Below are positions 1 through 7,023 of a DNA stretch of 20,222 nucleotides, in pieces. The stretch lies in IMG/VR virus record IMGVR_UViG_3300037042_002114, positions 1 to 20,222 of that record. One strand, given 5' to 3'. Origin of the DNA: a virus. The notes beneath the pieces were generated by a model. That model was not told where the DNA came from. It saw only the letters and a program-made list of their open reading frames with translations, and did no database searches. How positions within the stretch are numbered: the first letter of the stretch is position 1; each line of letters begins with the position of its first letter. A program made the translations under genes and the position numbers.

Positions 1-2
1 CG

Positions 3-197
3 ATGACGGACCACCACGCTTTCATTCGAGATATCTCAATAGGCGTCGGTGGTCCGGCCATCGGCATTCTGGGGAACGCGGTATTCTCCGATCCTCATCT
101 CAAGACTGCATCATTGGCACTTGGCGCAATCGCCGCGCTTCTAACCTGCGCCGTGAAAGCGGTCGAACTGTATCGAAAACTCAAGAACGACAAATGA
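3..197 (+). CDS. small membrane protein of the lysis module (holin-like, unassigned)
   Basis: A 64-residue protein with two hydrophobic stretches, roughly residues 13-29 (Gly/Val/Ile-rich) and 36-52 (Ala/Leu-rich), followed by a short charged tail ending in Lys-Asn-Asp-Lys. The size and the two predicted membrane helices fit a small phage membrane protein. Its stop codon overlaps the next start in an ATGA junction, which suggests translational coupling to the putative holin gene. I do not recognise a specific family. Holin, antiholin or accessory membrane protein are all possible and rest only on context. The gene begins two bases into the window, so a longer N-terminus cannot be excluded; the visible start is ATG. 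Confidence 0.5.
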   Translation: MTDHHAFIRDISIGVGGPAIGILGNAVFSDPHLKTASLALGAIAALLTCAVKAVELYRKLKNDK

Positions 198-376
198 ACC
201 CTAACATCGCCTCTCTTATCCGCCACATCCTCACAGCCGCTGGCGGTTTCATCGTCGCCAAAGGTCTGGCTAGTGCCGATCAAGTTTCCGAACTTGCCGG
301 TGCCGCCGTGAGTATTTCAGGCGTCGCTTGGTCGATTTACAACAACAAGTCGAAGAACGCTTCCAAGCCTGAATGA
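194..376 (+). CDS. putative holin, Pam3-gp28-like family
   Basis: A 60-residue protein of the layout IASLIRH..LTAAGG..AKG..SADQV..LAGA..SISGVAWSIY, followed by a short polar tail. From memory this matches the Pam3-gp28 family of putative phage holins: an N-terminal IASLIRHILTAAGG stretch, then a second hydrophobic helix ending in AWSIY. Two hydrophobic helices are visible, at about residues 6-24 and 34-49. Holins form lesions in the inner membrane so that endolysin or spanins can act. The gene overlaps both neighbours by ATGA-type 4-base junctions (194-197 and 373-376), so the group is probably translated as a coupled unit. Family membership is recalled, not searched. Confidence 0.65.
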   Translation: MNPNIASLIRHILTAAGGFIVAKGLASADQVSELAGAAVSISGVAWSIYNNKSKNASKPE

Positions 377-585
377 ACTTCTTGGCCGACTTGGTGGTGA
401 AGCTGGTTATCTGGCTTCATGCGCTGACGAAGCAGGATACGACAAATGAAGACGCCAAGAAACAGCCGGATCTTAAGCGTTCTCTTCTTGATCGTGTGCG
501 CGAGCATGAGCGTGAGCTGCGCGAGCCGGGTGATTTACGTCCCGCACGGGGAGCCGGTGAGGCTGGCACAGAGCGTAAAAGCTAA
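373..585 (+). CDS. small membrane-anchored protein, candidate inner spanin subunit
   Basis: A 70-residue protein. Residues 1-18 form a hydrophobic or amphipathic N-terminal helix (NFLADLVVKLVIWLHAL). The rest is highly charged, with an Asp/Lys/Pro-containing linker and an Arg/Glu-rich helix around residues 33-52. The start overlaps the putative holin stop (ATGA). A lipoprotein gene begins inside it in the +1 frame at 446 and extends past its end. An N-terminally anchored protein with a charged helical body and an overlapping out-of-frame lipoprotein is the classical Rz/Rz1 (i-spanin/o-spanin) arrangement. The protein is short for an i-spanin and the C-terminal 20 residues are low-complexity, so this is an inference from architecture. 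It may instead be a small phage membrane protein of unknown role. Confidence 0.45.
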   Translation: MNFLADLVVKLVIWLHALTKQDTTNEDAKKQPDLKRSLLDRVREHERELREPGDLRPARGAGEAGTERKS

Positions 586-676
586 GGTTTGGGTCGTTGA
601 CGCGAGCGGCAAATCGGTGCGTAGCCAAAACCGCATTACCATCCATGAAGGCTGGTACGCGCTTCCGAAAGAGTAA
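446..676 (+). CDS. small lipoprotein nested out of frame, outer-spanin-like
   Basis: A 76-residue protein with a typical lipoprotein signal: positively charged N-terminus (MKTPRNSR), hydrophobic core ILSVLFLIVCASM, then SVSC, giving a probable lipidated Cys at residue 25. The -3 position is Ser rather than Leu, so the lipobox is not ideal. The mature part contains YVPHGEPVRL, KVWVVDASGK and a final EGWYALP motif, a pattern I recall from small phage lipoproteins. The first 140 nt lie inside the preceding gene in another frame, as in Rz/Rz1 pairs. If it is an o-spanin it would sit in the outer membrane and help disrupt it at lysis. It is followed directly by the 690-735 terminator. The lipoprotein call is firmer than the spanin call. 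Confidence 0.6.
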   Translation: MKTPRNSRILSVLFLIVCASMSVSCASRVIYVPHGEPVRLAQSVKAKVWVVDASGKSVRSQNRITIHEGWYALPKE

Positions 677-689
677 CTGACCTAAAGCG

Positions 690-735
690 AAAAGCCCCCG
701 GCGGTAATGAAAACCATCGGGGGCTATTTGTTTTT
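690..735. terminator. bidirectional intrinsic terminator between convergent operons
   Basis: A GC-rich stem AGCCCCCG (693-700) pairs perfectly with CGGGGGCT (718-725), and an inner GGT/ACC pairing closes a short A-rich loop. On the plus strand it is followed by ATTTGTTTTT. Read from the other side, the complement of AAAGCGAAAA gives TTTTCGCTTT after the stem. It lies 14 bp after the lipoprotein stop and 22 bp after the end of the minus-strand scaffold gene. It can thus stop both the lysis operon (+) and the head operon (-). The plus-strand T-run is stronger. Confidence 0.78.
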
Positions 736-747
736 AAACGTAGCGGA

Positions 748-1929
748 TCAGCGTCCTAACGACTTCAAGACACTCGCAACGAAGTCCTCGCTCTTGGCAG
801 CATTCGTGTTAGCCGGTCGTGAGCCGCCGCCACCCGTTGCCTTAGACGTAACTCCCGGCTCGCTGCCACGATACTTCGCCAGTTCGGCTTGCAGGCGTTT
901 GTTCACCTCGACCTGAGAATAGAGAAGCTCGCGGTATTTAGGCGCGGCAGCGGCCCAAAGAGCGGCCTTTGCGAGGTCTTCTTCGCTGTTCTCGCCATTG
1001 AAGATCTGCTGCGCGAGACTCAGACGCTGGTTCAGCTCGCCGTTCCATTCCTCATCACCTTCACGCGGTTCGAAGATTTCAAGCGCGCGAGCATTCTCGC
1101 TCACCTTCTGCCAAGTCTTGGTGGCCGACTCCAATGCGGCCTTCGTACCCTGCTCGTTGTCCTGCTGGTACTTGGAGATGATGGCGTCGTAATCAGCCTT
1201 AGCCTCGGAAATCTCGGACGCCTTCTCGCCGTTAATCTCGTCGTACTTGACTATCAACGCGCCGAGCTTGGCTTTCTTGGACGGGGAAAGACCTTCGACA
1301 ATGTCGTCGATCTGCGAGTTGCGATAATCGCTTTCGGGCGACTTGAGTAGGCCAACGAGCCTCTCGCCATCGGTTCCGACAAGGCTCTTCACGGAATCAA
1401 AGACGCCATTGATCTTGCCTTCGTACTTCTTGACGAACTCGGGGTGACGCTCGACATCAAGGATGCGGACACGCTCAGAAAGCGCATCACGCTCCTGCTG
1501 CAATGTCTTAAGCTGCTCCTCGAAGTTGGGGTTGGTGGTCTTTCCAGACTTCAGCTCCTCAAGCTGCTTGGCCAGTGCAGCCTTCTCTTCCTTGATCTTG
1601 CGGAATGCGTCAGCGGCCTTAGTGGACTTGATCGTCTCGGGGATATCGGAATCAGCGTCCGTAGAAGTCGGAGTTTCGGCCTGCTGCTTCTTGGTGCCGA
1701 ACATCCGCTCGATGTCCATCTCGGCTTTCGTCATCTTATCGTTAGACTTCGTCTGAGGCTTCTGCTTCGTCGCCTTTGGCTCTTCCGTAATCTGCGAGGC
1801 AGAATTGGCCGACTCGTCAGCCAACGCGGCGTCATCAATGCCGCTCGCTTTGAAAGCGTCGATAAACGAGCTGCCAAAGTCGGGAGTTTTTCCGTTGTTA
1901 ACGAGAGGTGAGTTCAGTTGTTCTTCCAT
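748..1929 (-). CDS. scaffold-like head assembly protein
   Basis: A 393-residue, acidic, Lys/Glu/Ala-rich and mostly helical protein. It has a disordered polar N-terminus (residues 1-60), strong coiled-coil potential around residues 108-160 (Leu, Glu, Lys and Gln at heptad-like spacing) and further helices to about 360. A Gly-rich linker then leads to a short amphipathic C-terminal helix (EDFVASVLKSLGR). Long helical proteins with a small C-terminal capsid-binding helix are typical of phage scaffolding proteins, which template the procapsid. The position in the same operon as portal and terminase supports this. It is the last gene before the terminator, and no capsid gene follows it, which is unusual. 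It could instead be another coiled-coil virion protein. No clear SD precedes the ATG. Confidence 0.6.
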   Translation of the reverse strand: MEEQLNSPLVNNGKTPDFGSSFIDAFKASGIDDAALADESANSASQITEEPKATKQKPQTKSNDKMTKAEMDIERMFGTKKQQAETPTSTDADSDIPETIKSTKAADAFRKIKEEKAALAKQLEELKSGKTTNPNFEEQLKTLQQERDALSERVRILDVERHPEFVKKYEGKINGVFDSVKSLVGTDGERLVGLLKSPESDYRNSQIDDIVEGLSPSKKAKLGALIVKYDEINGEKASEISEAKADYDAIISKYQQDNEQGTKAALESATKTWQKVSENARALEIFEPREGDEEWNGELNQRLSLAQQIFNGENSEEDLAKAALWAAAAPKYRELLYSQVEVNKRLQAELAKYRGSEPGVTSKATGGGGSRPANTNAAKSEDFVASVLKSLGR

Positions 1930-1935
1930 AATCTA

Positions 1936-2259
1936 TTAGTATTGCTTATCGAATGTTGCTTCTGGTTCTTTCGCTGTTTCAGTTACTGCCAATTTACGAA
2001 GGTTTTCAAGACAATGCGCGTAGCCAGCGGTTACACCGGCCGCGAAAATAATGTCCGATTCCTTGCTTCCATGCGATGGCATCGGCACCGGCATGGATTC
2101 AGCGACGATGCGTAATGCCATGCGTAGGACTGGCATGTTTAGGATCTGCGCTAGTTCAGCCTGTTGGCCATCAGTCTGCCAATCGGACAGATTGATGTCA
2201 GGCAACTCCAGCAGGTTCTTCGGATTCTCCTTCTTCAAGCCTCTTAGCCAGTTGATCAT
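1936..2259 (-). CDS. small conserved phage protein of unknown function
   Basis: A 107-residue protein. The N-terminal basic segment (MINWLRGLKKENPKN) is followed by a motif of the form DWQTDGQQAELAQILNMPVLRMALRIVAE. A short Pro-rich stretch (SMPVPMPSH) comes next, then GVTAGYAHCLENLRKL near the C-terminus. I recall small phage proteins with this plan (a segment ending in a hydrophobic helix, then a G-x-H-CL-xLR helix) near portal and capsid genes, but I know no function. It starts inside the 3' end of the GH130-like gene (62-bp out-of-frame overlap) and ends 6 bp before the scaffold start, so it is transcribed with the head operon. An internal ATG at residue 42 is a possible later start. Confidence 0.6.
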   Translation of the reverse strand: MINWLRGLKKENPKNLLELPDINLSDWQTDGQQAELAQILNMPVLRMALRIVAESMPVPMPSHGSKESDIIFAAGVTAGYAHCLENLRKLAVTETAKEPEATFDKQY

Positions 2260-3541
2260 ACTTTGTTTTCTTGTTTCGTTTCAGTTTATGCCTCGGCGGA
2301 ATTGGGTCGAGAATATCGTCCAGCTTAATCGGTTTTTCTGGCGTGACGACATCGCGATTCGGTCGGATGACCTTGGTAATTTCAAGCATGTCGCCCAGCG
2401 GCAGCTTGATGTAGCCGCAATCAACGTCGTTGATGCCGTAAGAGACGACGAATTGATTCTTCGCGGCGTCGTAGAATGAGCCGCACGGAAAGACGACCGC
2501 CGGAAGCCCCGGCCACCAGTCTTGCTGATTGGTTCCAGTCAGGATCGGCAGCGTCGTCATGCGGACGATGCGAAACGGAGGCTTTGCTTCGAATGCGTAC
2601 GCTCCCATGTAGTACCGACGCTTCTTGTTTATCCACGGCAGAGAGCTGTGGAAGAAAGTCCAGTAAAGGCCATCGACCAGAATGGGGTTGGAGCCGCCAC
2701 GAACCTCGCCGAATTTCCAGAGCGGGTTGAACTCGTCGGTAATGTATTTCGTTTCGCTCTCAAGACGCCCATTAAGGCGTACAACGACATGAGGGTTGGC
2801 CGAATACACCAGATGTGGCGCGTTGTCGTGCGTGAAATACAGCCAGTTCTTCTCATGGCCATCGTTCACCATCGCTTGAGCCAAATTGTTTCCGTAGATC
2901 GGATCGAATCTGGCCACGTTTGAAAACTGGCCATCAAGCAGGAACATCGCCTGATGCGCGTATGATTTTAGAGGAATGTAAGAGCAGCAGCTCAGTCCGT
3001 ATTTGTCGCCGAACTTCAGCACGCGCGGGTCTTCGAATTGTTCGTTCGGATAGCTCGAATTGAGCTGAATAAGAGCCTTTTTTGTGGCGCGCAAATCGTT
3101 GTTCAGTTCGAAAACGGCGATGTCATTCTTCTCGATGTAGACATCATCGTCCTTCTCGCGCTTGTTCCGGCAGCGTCGGGCAAAGAGCAGGATCTTTCCG
3201 TCAGGTTCTTGGATGATTGCTGGATTGAAGTAGTACGTCCCAACTTCTTTCGGAAGTCCAATCTTGCCGACCTCCCAGTCCACTTGTTCCGCCAGAATTG
3301 GAACATCGTTTTGTGCATAACTCATAAGAAATTCAGCGGCAAATTTGACCTCATCGTATTGAGCGAGCCAGTAGTCGCGTTCCTCGCGGACTTCGGTCAG
3401 ATGCTCTTCGTGTTCTTTCGTCCGTATTTCGATTGTCTTGCGAAGATCCTCGATCTGCATGAGAAGATCCGCTTGGCCATCTCCTCCGTTAGCAAATCGC
3501 TTGAGAGCCTTGAGTGAAAGACTGCGGATTATGTCTTTCAT
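2198..3541 (-). CDS. GH130-like five-bladed beta-propeller protein with N-terminal coiled coil
   Basis: The ATG at 3541 gives 447 residues, 2 bp after the GT25 stop. An upstream in-frame ATG at 3601 would overlap GT25 by 58 bp and is less likely. Residues 24-66 are a charged coiled coil. From about residue 100 the protein resembles the GH130/GH43-type propeller: FNPAII (105-110), DGKILLFARR (114-123), FEDPRV (169-174), EKNWLYF (230-236), RGGSNPILVDG (281-291) and YYMGAYAF (310-317). GH130 enzymes are mannoside phosphorylases or hydrolases, and the ED-P-R region holds the acid Asp in the members I know. A charged tail follows residue 395. The neighbouring glycosyltransferase and methyltransferase support a role in glycan handling. 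Activity is unproven: the protein could be a sugar-binding propeller or a virion-attached enzyme. Confidence 0.62.
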   Translation of the reverse strand: MKDIIRSLSLKALKRFANGGDGQADLLMQIEDLRKTIEIRTKEHEEHLTEVREERDYWLAQYDEVKFAAEFLMSYAQNDVPILAEQVDWEVGKIGLPKEVGTYYFNPAIIQEPDGKILLFARRCRNKREKDDDVYIEKNDIAVFELNNDLRATKKALIQLNSSYPNEQFEDPRVLKFGDKYGLSCCSYIPLKSYAHQAMFLLDGQFSNVARFDPIYGNNLAQAMVNDGHEKNWLYFTHDNAPHLVYSANPHVVVRLNGRLESETKYITDEFNPLWKFGEVRGGSNPILVDGLYWTFFHSSLPWINKKRRYYMGAYAFEAKPPFRIVRMTTLPILTGTNQQDWWPGLPAVVFPCGSFYDAAKNQFVVSYGINDVDCGYIKLPLGDMLEITKVIRPNRDVVTPEKPIKLDDILDPIPPRHKLKRNKKTKYDQLAKRLEEGESEEPAGVA

Positions 3542-3543
3542 TT

Positions 3544-4146
3544 TCAGTCTGAAAGGTGGGTTCCATCTTGGTCTACGACCCGTGGAAAAATCGTAAAGCA
3601 ATTCAGGAGATGGCGATTATTGAGGTACATCTGAATGTCCACCTTGCCATAAAATTGCTCGTTGGTAGACACCAGTGTTTCCAAGGCTTTTTTTCTTACA
3701 ACGTAGCAATGAGTGCAAAAAGGCATCCCTTCAAAAAGGTTCGGTCCAATTTGATTTTTGATTTTGTCGGCAGCACAGCATGAGCCTAGATAAAGAATGT
3801 CCCAGTCATCCGGCATGCATGAGATGGCAGATTCAAGAGCATGTTTCCAATTTGGCCTAAAAATGGCATCGTCTTCGACTACCATGAACATGTCTTCTGT
3901 CGAATTCTCGAACAGCAGAGAGTTCCAAAGTATCCAGTGGGAAACGGTGCATCCCAAGTGTTCGGGCGGAATCAGATAGCCAGATCCTGGCGCATCGTAT
4001 TCATACGGAATGACGGTTCTTAAGCCGGACTTTTTTCCGTTTATTCCATAGAAAATGCGGTAGTCTGAGATTCCCGCTGAATTGAGGCTGTTTTGAATAA
4101 ACTGGATGCGCGAAGAGCCGCGCATCGTGAGAACAACCGTTTGCAT
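3544..4146 (-). CDS. glycosyltransferase family 25 (LPS-type)
   Basis: A 200-residue protein with the GT25 hallmarks: an N-terminal beta strand TVVLTMRGS and a second strand IFYGINGK (31-38). Then come LGCTVSHWILW (64-74), the acidic nucleotide-sugar/metal motif MVVEDDA (88-94), DDWDILYLG (113-121) and THCYVVRKKAL (145-155). GT25 enzymes transfer galactose, glucose or related sugars, classically onto lipooligosaccharide. It starts 4 bp after the methyltransferase stop and is followed 2 bp later by the GH130-like gene, forming a tight three-gene cassette. Sample lines near its 3' end are about 40-48% G+C by my count, against 53-62% in sampled portal lines, which is consistent with acquisition. 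Acceptor and sugar cannot be read from sequence: virion protein, host LPS or phage DNA are all formally possible. Confidence 0.8.
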   Translation of the reverse strand: MQTVVLTMRGSSRIQFIQNSLNSAGISDYRIFYGINGKKSGLRTVIPYEYDAPGSGYLIPPEHLGCTVSHWILWNSLLFENSTEDMFMVVEDDAIFRPNWKHALESAISCMPDDWDILYLGSCCAADKIKNQIGPNLFEGMPFCTHCYVVRKKALETLVSTNEQFYGKVDIQMYLNNRHLLNCFTIFPRVVDQDGTHLSD

Positions 4147-4150
4147 TCAA

Positions 4151-4768
4151 TTATTTGAGTTTTCGATAGATGGCGAAGCAGCTCTCGTTCAGATCGAAAC
4201 GCGCAATAAATTCGCACCGCTTGAGGACGAACTTCAGCGCAGTCTGCGTCGATTCCCAATTCACATCATCCATGACGATGTAACCCCCAACCTTGAGCTT
4301 TGGAAGCCAGTTGACGACATCACTCGTAGACGGCCATTCGGCATGATTGGCGTCGATGTGAACCATGTCTACATCAGGAAGGAGTCGCGAAGCATCCCAA
4401 GATGACATGCGGCAGAACTGAATATGACGAACAACCTCCGCTCGGACACAGTGGCGTACAAAAGCCTCGTAATGGCCGTCCAAATCGATTTTTGACCACC
4501 ATTCCTGATTGGTTGCGTTTTCATCGTCGATGCAGTCCTCTTTCTTCCAAGAGTCGATAGCATAGACGATTCCGCTTCCGTTCAGCTTGCAGGCTTGCGC
4601 GAGAGCGAGCGTTGACTTGCCCTCGAAGACGCCAACTTCAGCGATACGCTGCGGTTTGGTTTCGAGAACAAGTTTGGCAAGTTCAAAACCTTTTTTCGGA
4701 TCGCACCAACCGCCCATCTTCGGGAAGTTGTCTGCGATGAATTGAACGATGTTTTCTTCGTTTCCCAT
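4151..4768 (-). CDS. class I SAM-dependent methyltransferase (Methyltransf_24 type)
   Basis: A 205-residue protein with a Rossmann-type SAM-binding glycine motif RIAEVGVFEGKSTLALA (41-57). A strand with an acidic end, IVYAIDSW (67-74), follows, then MVHIDANH (135-142) and the late strand GGYIVMDDVNW (161-171). Together these match the Methyltransf_24 group, often found beside glycosyltransferases and thought to methylate small molecules or sugars. HIDANH is the typical catalytic or metal-side motif of that group. It begins 5 bp after the portal stop, with an AGGGA Shine-Dalgarno-like sequence about 9 bases upstream of the ATG, and is followed 4 bp later by GT25. The position suggests it caps or modifies the same glycan as GT25. 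DNA methylation is unlikely because no NPPY- or PC-type motif is present. Confidence 0.8.
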   Translation of the reverse strand: MGNEENIVQFIADNFPKMGGWCDPKKGFELAKLVLETKPQRIAEVGVFEGKSTLALAQACKLNGSGIVYAIDSWKKEDCIDDENATNQEWWSKIDLDGHYEAFVRHCVRAEVVRHIQFCRMSSWDASRLLPDVDMVHIDANHAEWPSTSDVVNWLPKLKVGGYIVMDDVNWESTQTALKFVLKRCEFIARFDLNESCFAIYRKLK

Positions 4769-4773
4769 AATTT

Positions 4774-7023
4774 TTATCCCTGACGCGCCAAGTTGGACTC
4801 GGCAGTTGCATTCGCTCGCTGAATATCAGCAGTTGTCTTTGCATTCCGGCGTGACAGATCAGCCATCGCCTTCGTGTTTTGACGTTGAATGTTGGCCATA
4901 GTCTCGGCGTTCTGGCGAGCGATTTTCGATTGAACTTCAGCGTTGAGAACAGCGGTCTTCGGATCGACACCTTGCTGAATCGCCTGAGCCTGCTGCATCT
5001 GCATCTGAGCCTGCTGCTGTTCCTGAAGCATCTGCCCAAGCTGTTCAATCGTCTGACTAAGCATCTGAAGCTGCTGCGCGTACGCATCAACCTGAGGGCG
5101 ACGAGTAGGATCGGTGGACAATCGAGCCAGATGATCCTGAACGTGTTGACCAATGCCCTGAAGGAAGAGAACAATCTCCTGCGGATTGCCACCCTGCTGG
5201 AGCGATGCGGCAGCTTCGTTTGCAGCAGCCAGATGTGTGTCGATGTGAACGATTTGATTCTGTGTATCCGTGACGATTGCCATGTTTCCCTGGCGCAAGG
5301 ACGAATGCTCCAGAACAGCCAGCGCGGTCTGATCCTGAACTCGCGAAGATTGGATCTGAGTCGGCAGATACCGATCCACCATTTGTTGGCCAACCTGAGC
5401 GGCGATGTAGTCGCGCAAGAGGCTGACTTTTCCACCCTCTGGCAGAGAACCAAGAAGTCCGAGCAGAGAACCAAGGAGCTGCTGCTTCGCGAACTGAGAA
5501 CCTTGGCCGACCGTGCGAGTCGCTTCAACGAAGTCGATGTCTAGCATGGCTTGAACCGGAACACCACGTTCCTTGCATCGACGCTGGAACTCAATCGCAT
5601 CCTTGTCCGACTTGGTAATCGGATTCAGGTTGGGATTGGAGGCTCGGTTGTACCGCTCTTCGAAGAAGGAATCGAGCTGGTTGTAATACCGACTGAGCTG
5701 CGTCTTACCGATTGCTGACTGCTGCGCCACGATGGCTTGGATTTCAGTCGCGGTTCGTGGGTTGCCAGCCGGTTTGTTGAGCGATTGGCGATACTGAGAG
5801 AGGTTGCCTTGAAGAACATTCTCAAGGTCCGCGTTGACCGCCATAGGAGCGTCCAGAACGCCAGCAATGTTCTGCTGAATGACTTCGTAGTCTGGCGGTA
5901 GAATGGCATACGGTCCTTGCTGAACGACACTGGTCTTGCTGAGAGCGTTCGGGTTGAGGGGGCGGAAGAGAATCTGCGTACGAGCGAATGCGCTGTCCAC
6001 CATCGAGCAGCGGAGCCGGTTCTTCAGCTCCATCGCCTGAAGCATCTTGATGCCAAGACCCTTCACACCGTGATGCTCGCCGTCGCCACGGTCGTAATAC
6101 ATCGGATGAATGATCTGCTCCCACCGTTTGTAACGGCGCAGCTTCCGGTACATGAAGTTCTCGCTGTCCCGCTCATCGATGATGGCATGGCTGATCTGAC
6201 CATCGAACTCCTTGTAGAAGATGTGCGACATCAGCACGACCTCTGACCGCGCGCTGAAGGTGATGTCGTTCGAGCGGAGCTGGCGTTGGAAGAACTCCCA
6301 ATCGTACTGAACACCGGAGCGATACGGCTCAGGCATCGCAGCGCGGATACGCTGGCGAACGTAGTCCACGTTCCAACCAGCAGCAGTTGCAGCTTCCTCG
6401 TCCTGAATCTTCTCGAACAGATCATCGACGCCCATGCGAGTGCGGACGCAGGCCACCTTCCAGTCGCTGACGTTGGACTTGGTGCCGTCGGGGACGAGAA
6501 GGTCCGTCGCCATGATGGCCTTGCATCGCCAGTTAGAACCGTCTTCGAAGATTAGCGGACCATCACCAATGAGGACCATCTCACGCTGCGAGAGCTGCAT
6601 GATGTAGTCGAAGTCCTTATCCATCTTCTGAAGACGGTCGAACTCCTCGGTAATAATCTTCGACCATTCCTCCCGCTTATCCATGTCGTTGCCGTAAGCG
6701 GTACGAATGTTGGCGTAGGTGGGAACCTCGGCGAACACATCGTAAAAGGCAGACATGGCCAACGTGAGAAACGCTTCCGACTCGCGGAAGTTGACGTTGG
6801 TGCGGAACGCTTGGTTGTTTCGACGAAGCTCGGCAGGGTTATACGGAGGATTTCCATCGACCAGACCACGGAGCTTTGCGCGGGTACTGTTCCGCAGCTC
6901 GTCGGCCATGATGAGCTTTTGGAATATTTCGCGAGCCGATGCCGCGTCGGCAATACGAGTTTCGGGAGCTTTACCCTCCTCGTTAATGGTTTCGAGCGGC
7001 AGTTGTGCTAGGTTTCCGTACAT
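4774..7023 (-). CDS. portal protein, podovirus type with long C-terminal helical barrel
   Basis: A 749-residue protein. Size and layout fit the P22-like portal group: an N-terminal helical region (25-60), a PPYNPAELR..NQAFRTNVNFRESEA segment (59-84) that begins the wing, and a GDGPLIFED strand near 153-161. The DYEVIQQNIAGVLDAPMAV and RQSLNKPAGNPRTATEIQA segments correspond to the stem and tunnel region. The last ~100 residues are Gln-rich and end in regular 11-residue repeats (see separate entry). Portals form the dodecameric vertex through which DNA is packaged by terminase and later ejected. It overlaps the preceding zinc-ribbon gene by 16 bp and precedes the methyltransferase. No functional annotation other than portal fits a protein of this size next to terminase. 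Confidence 0.85.
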   Translation of the reverse strand: MYGNLAQLPLETINEEGKAPETRIADAASAREIFQKLIMADELRNSTRAKLRGLVDGNPPYNPAELRRNNQAFRTNVNFRESEAFLTLAMSAFYDVFAEVPTYANIRTAYGNDMDKREEWSKIITEEFDRLQKMDKDFDYIMQLSQREMVLIGDGPLIFEDGSNWRCKAIMATDLLVPDGTKSNVSDWKVACVRTRMGVDDLFEKIQDEEAATAAGWNVDYVRQRIRAAMPEPYRSGVQYDWEFFQRQLRSNDITFSARSEVVLMSHIFYKEFDGQISHAIIDERDSENFMYRKLRRYKRWEQIIHPMYYDRGDGEHHGVKGLGIKMLQAMELKNRLRCSMVDSAFARTQILFRPLNPNALSKTSVVQQGPYAILPPDYEVIQQNIAGVLDAPMAVNADLENVLQGNLSQYRQSLNKPAGNPRTATEIQAIVAQQSAIGKTQLSRYYNQLDSFFEERYNRASNPNLNPITKSDKDAIEFQRRCKERGVPVQAMLDIDFVEATRTVGQGSQFAKQQLLGSLLGLLGSLPEGGKVSLLRDYIAAQVGQQMVDRYLPTQIQSSRVQDQTALAVLEHSSLRQGNMAIVTDTQNQIVHIDTHLAAANEAAASLQQGGNPQEIVLFLQGIGQHVQDHLARLSTDPTRRPQVDAYAQQLQMLSQTIEQLGQMLQEQQQAQMQMQQAQAIQQGVDPKTAVLNAEVQSKIARQNAETMANIQRQNTKAMADLSRRNAKTTADIQRANATAESNLARQG
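4777..4929 (-). repeat. eleven-residue (33-nt) repeat at the portal C-terminus
   Basis: Residues 699-749 of the portal consist of four full and one partial 11-residue units with the pattern [AS]-x-[IL]-x-R-x-N and four variable positions. Ile/Leu at position 3 and Arg at position 5 are present in all five units; Asn at position 7 is present in the four full units. An 11-residue period is the hendecad repeat of near-straight or right-handed coiled coils, which suits the long barrel of helices seen above the crown in P22-like portals. Confidence 0.75.

Noticed and set aside
707-916. Plus-strand 69-codon frame starting in the terminator
   Set aside because: It starts inside the hairpin and runs antisense into the scaffold gene, with no RBS or recognisable feature.
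889-1911. Two long plus-strand frames (about 153 and 155 codons) opposite the scaffold gene
   Set aside because: Both are Leu/Arg-rich shadows of a Glu/Lys/Ala-rich helical protein; no start context or motif.
3542-3601. Earlier ATG for the GH130-like gene
   Set aside because: It overlaps the GT25 3' end by 58 bp, has no SD, and the ATG at 3541 gives the same tight spacing as the other cassette genes.
4683-5528. 281-codon frame on the portal strand in another frame
   Set aside because: Its Arg/Ser/Leu-rich composition is that of an out-of-frame read of the Gln/Ala-rich portal C-terminus, and it runs into the methyltransferase gene.
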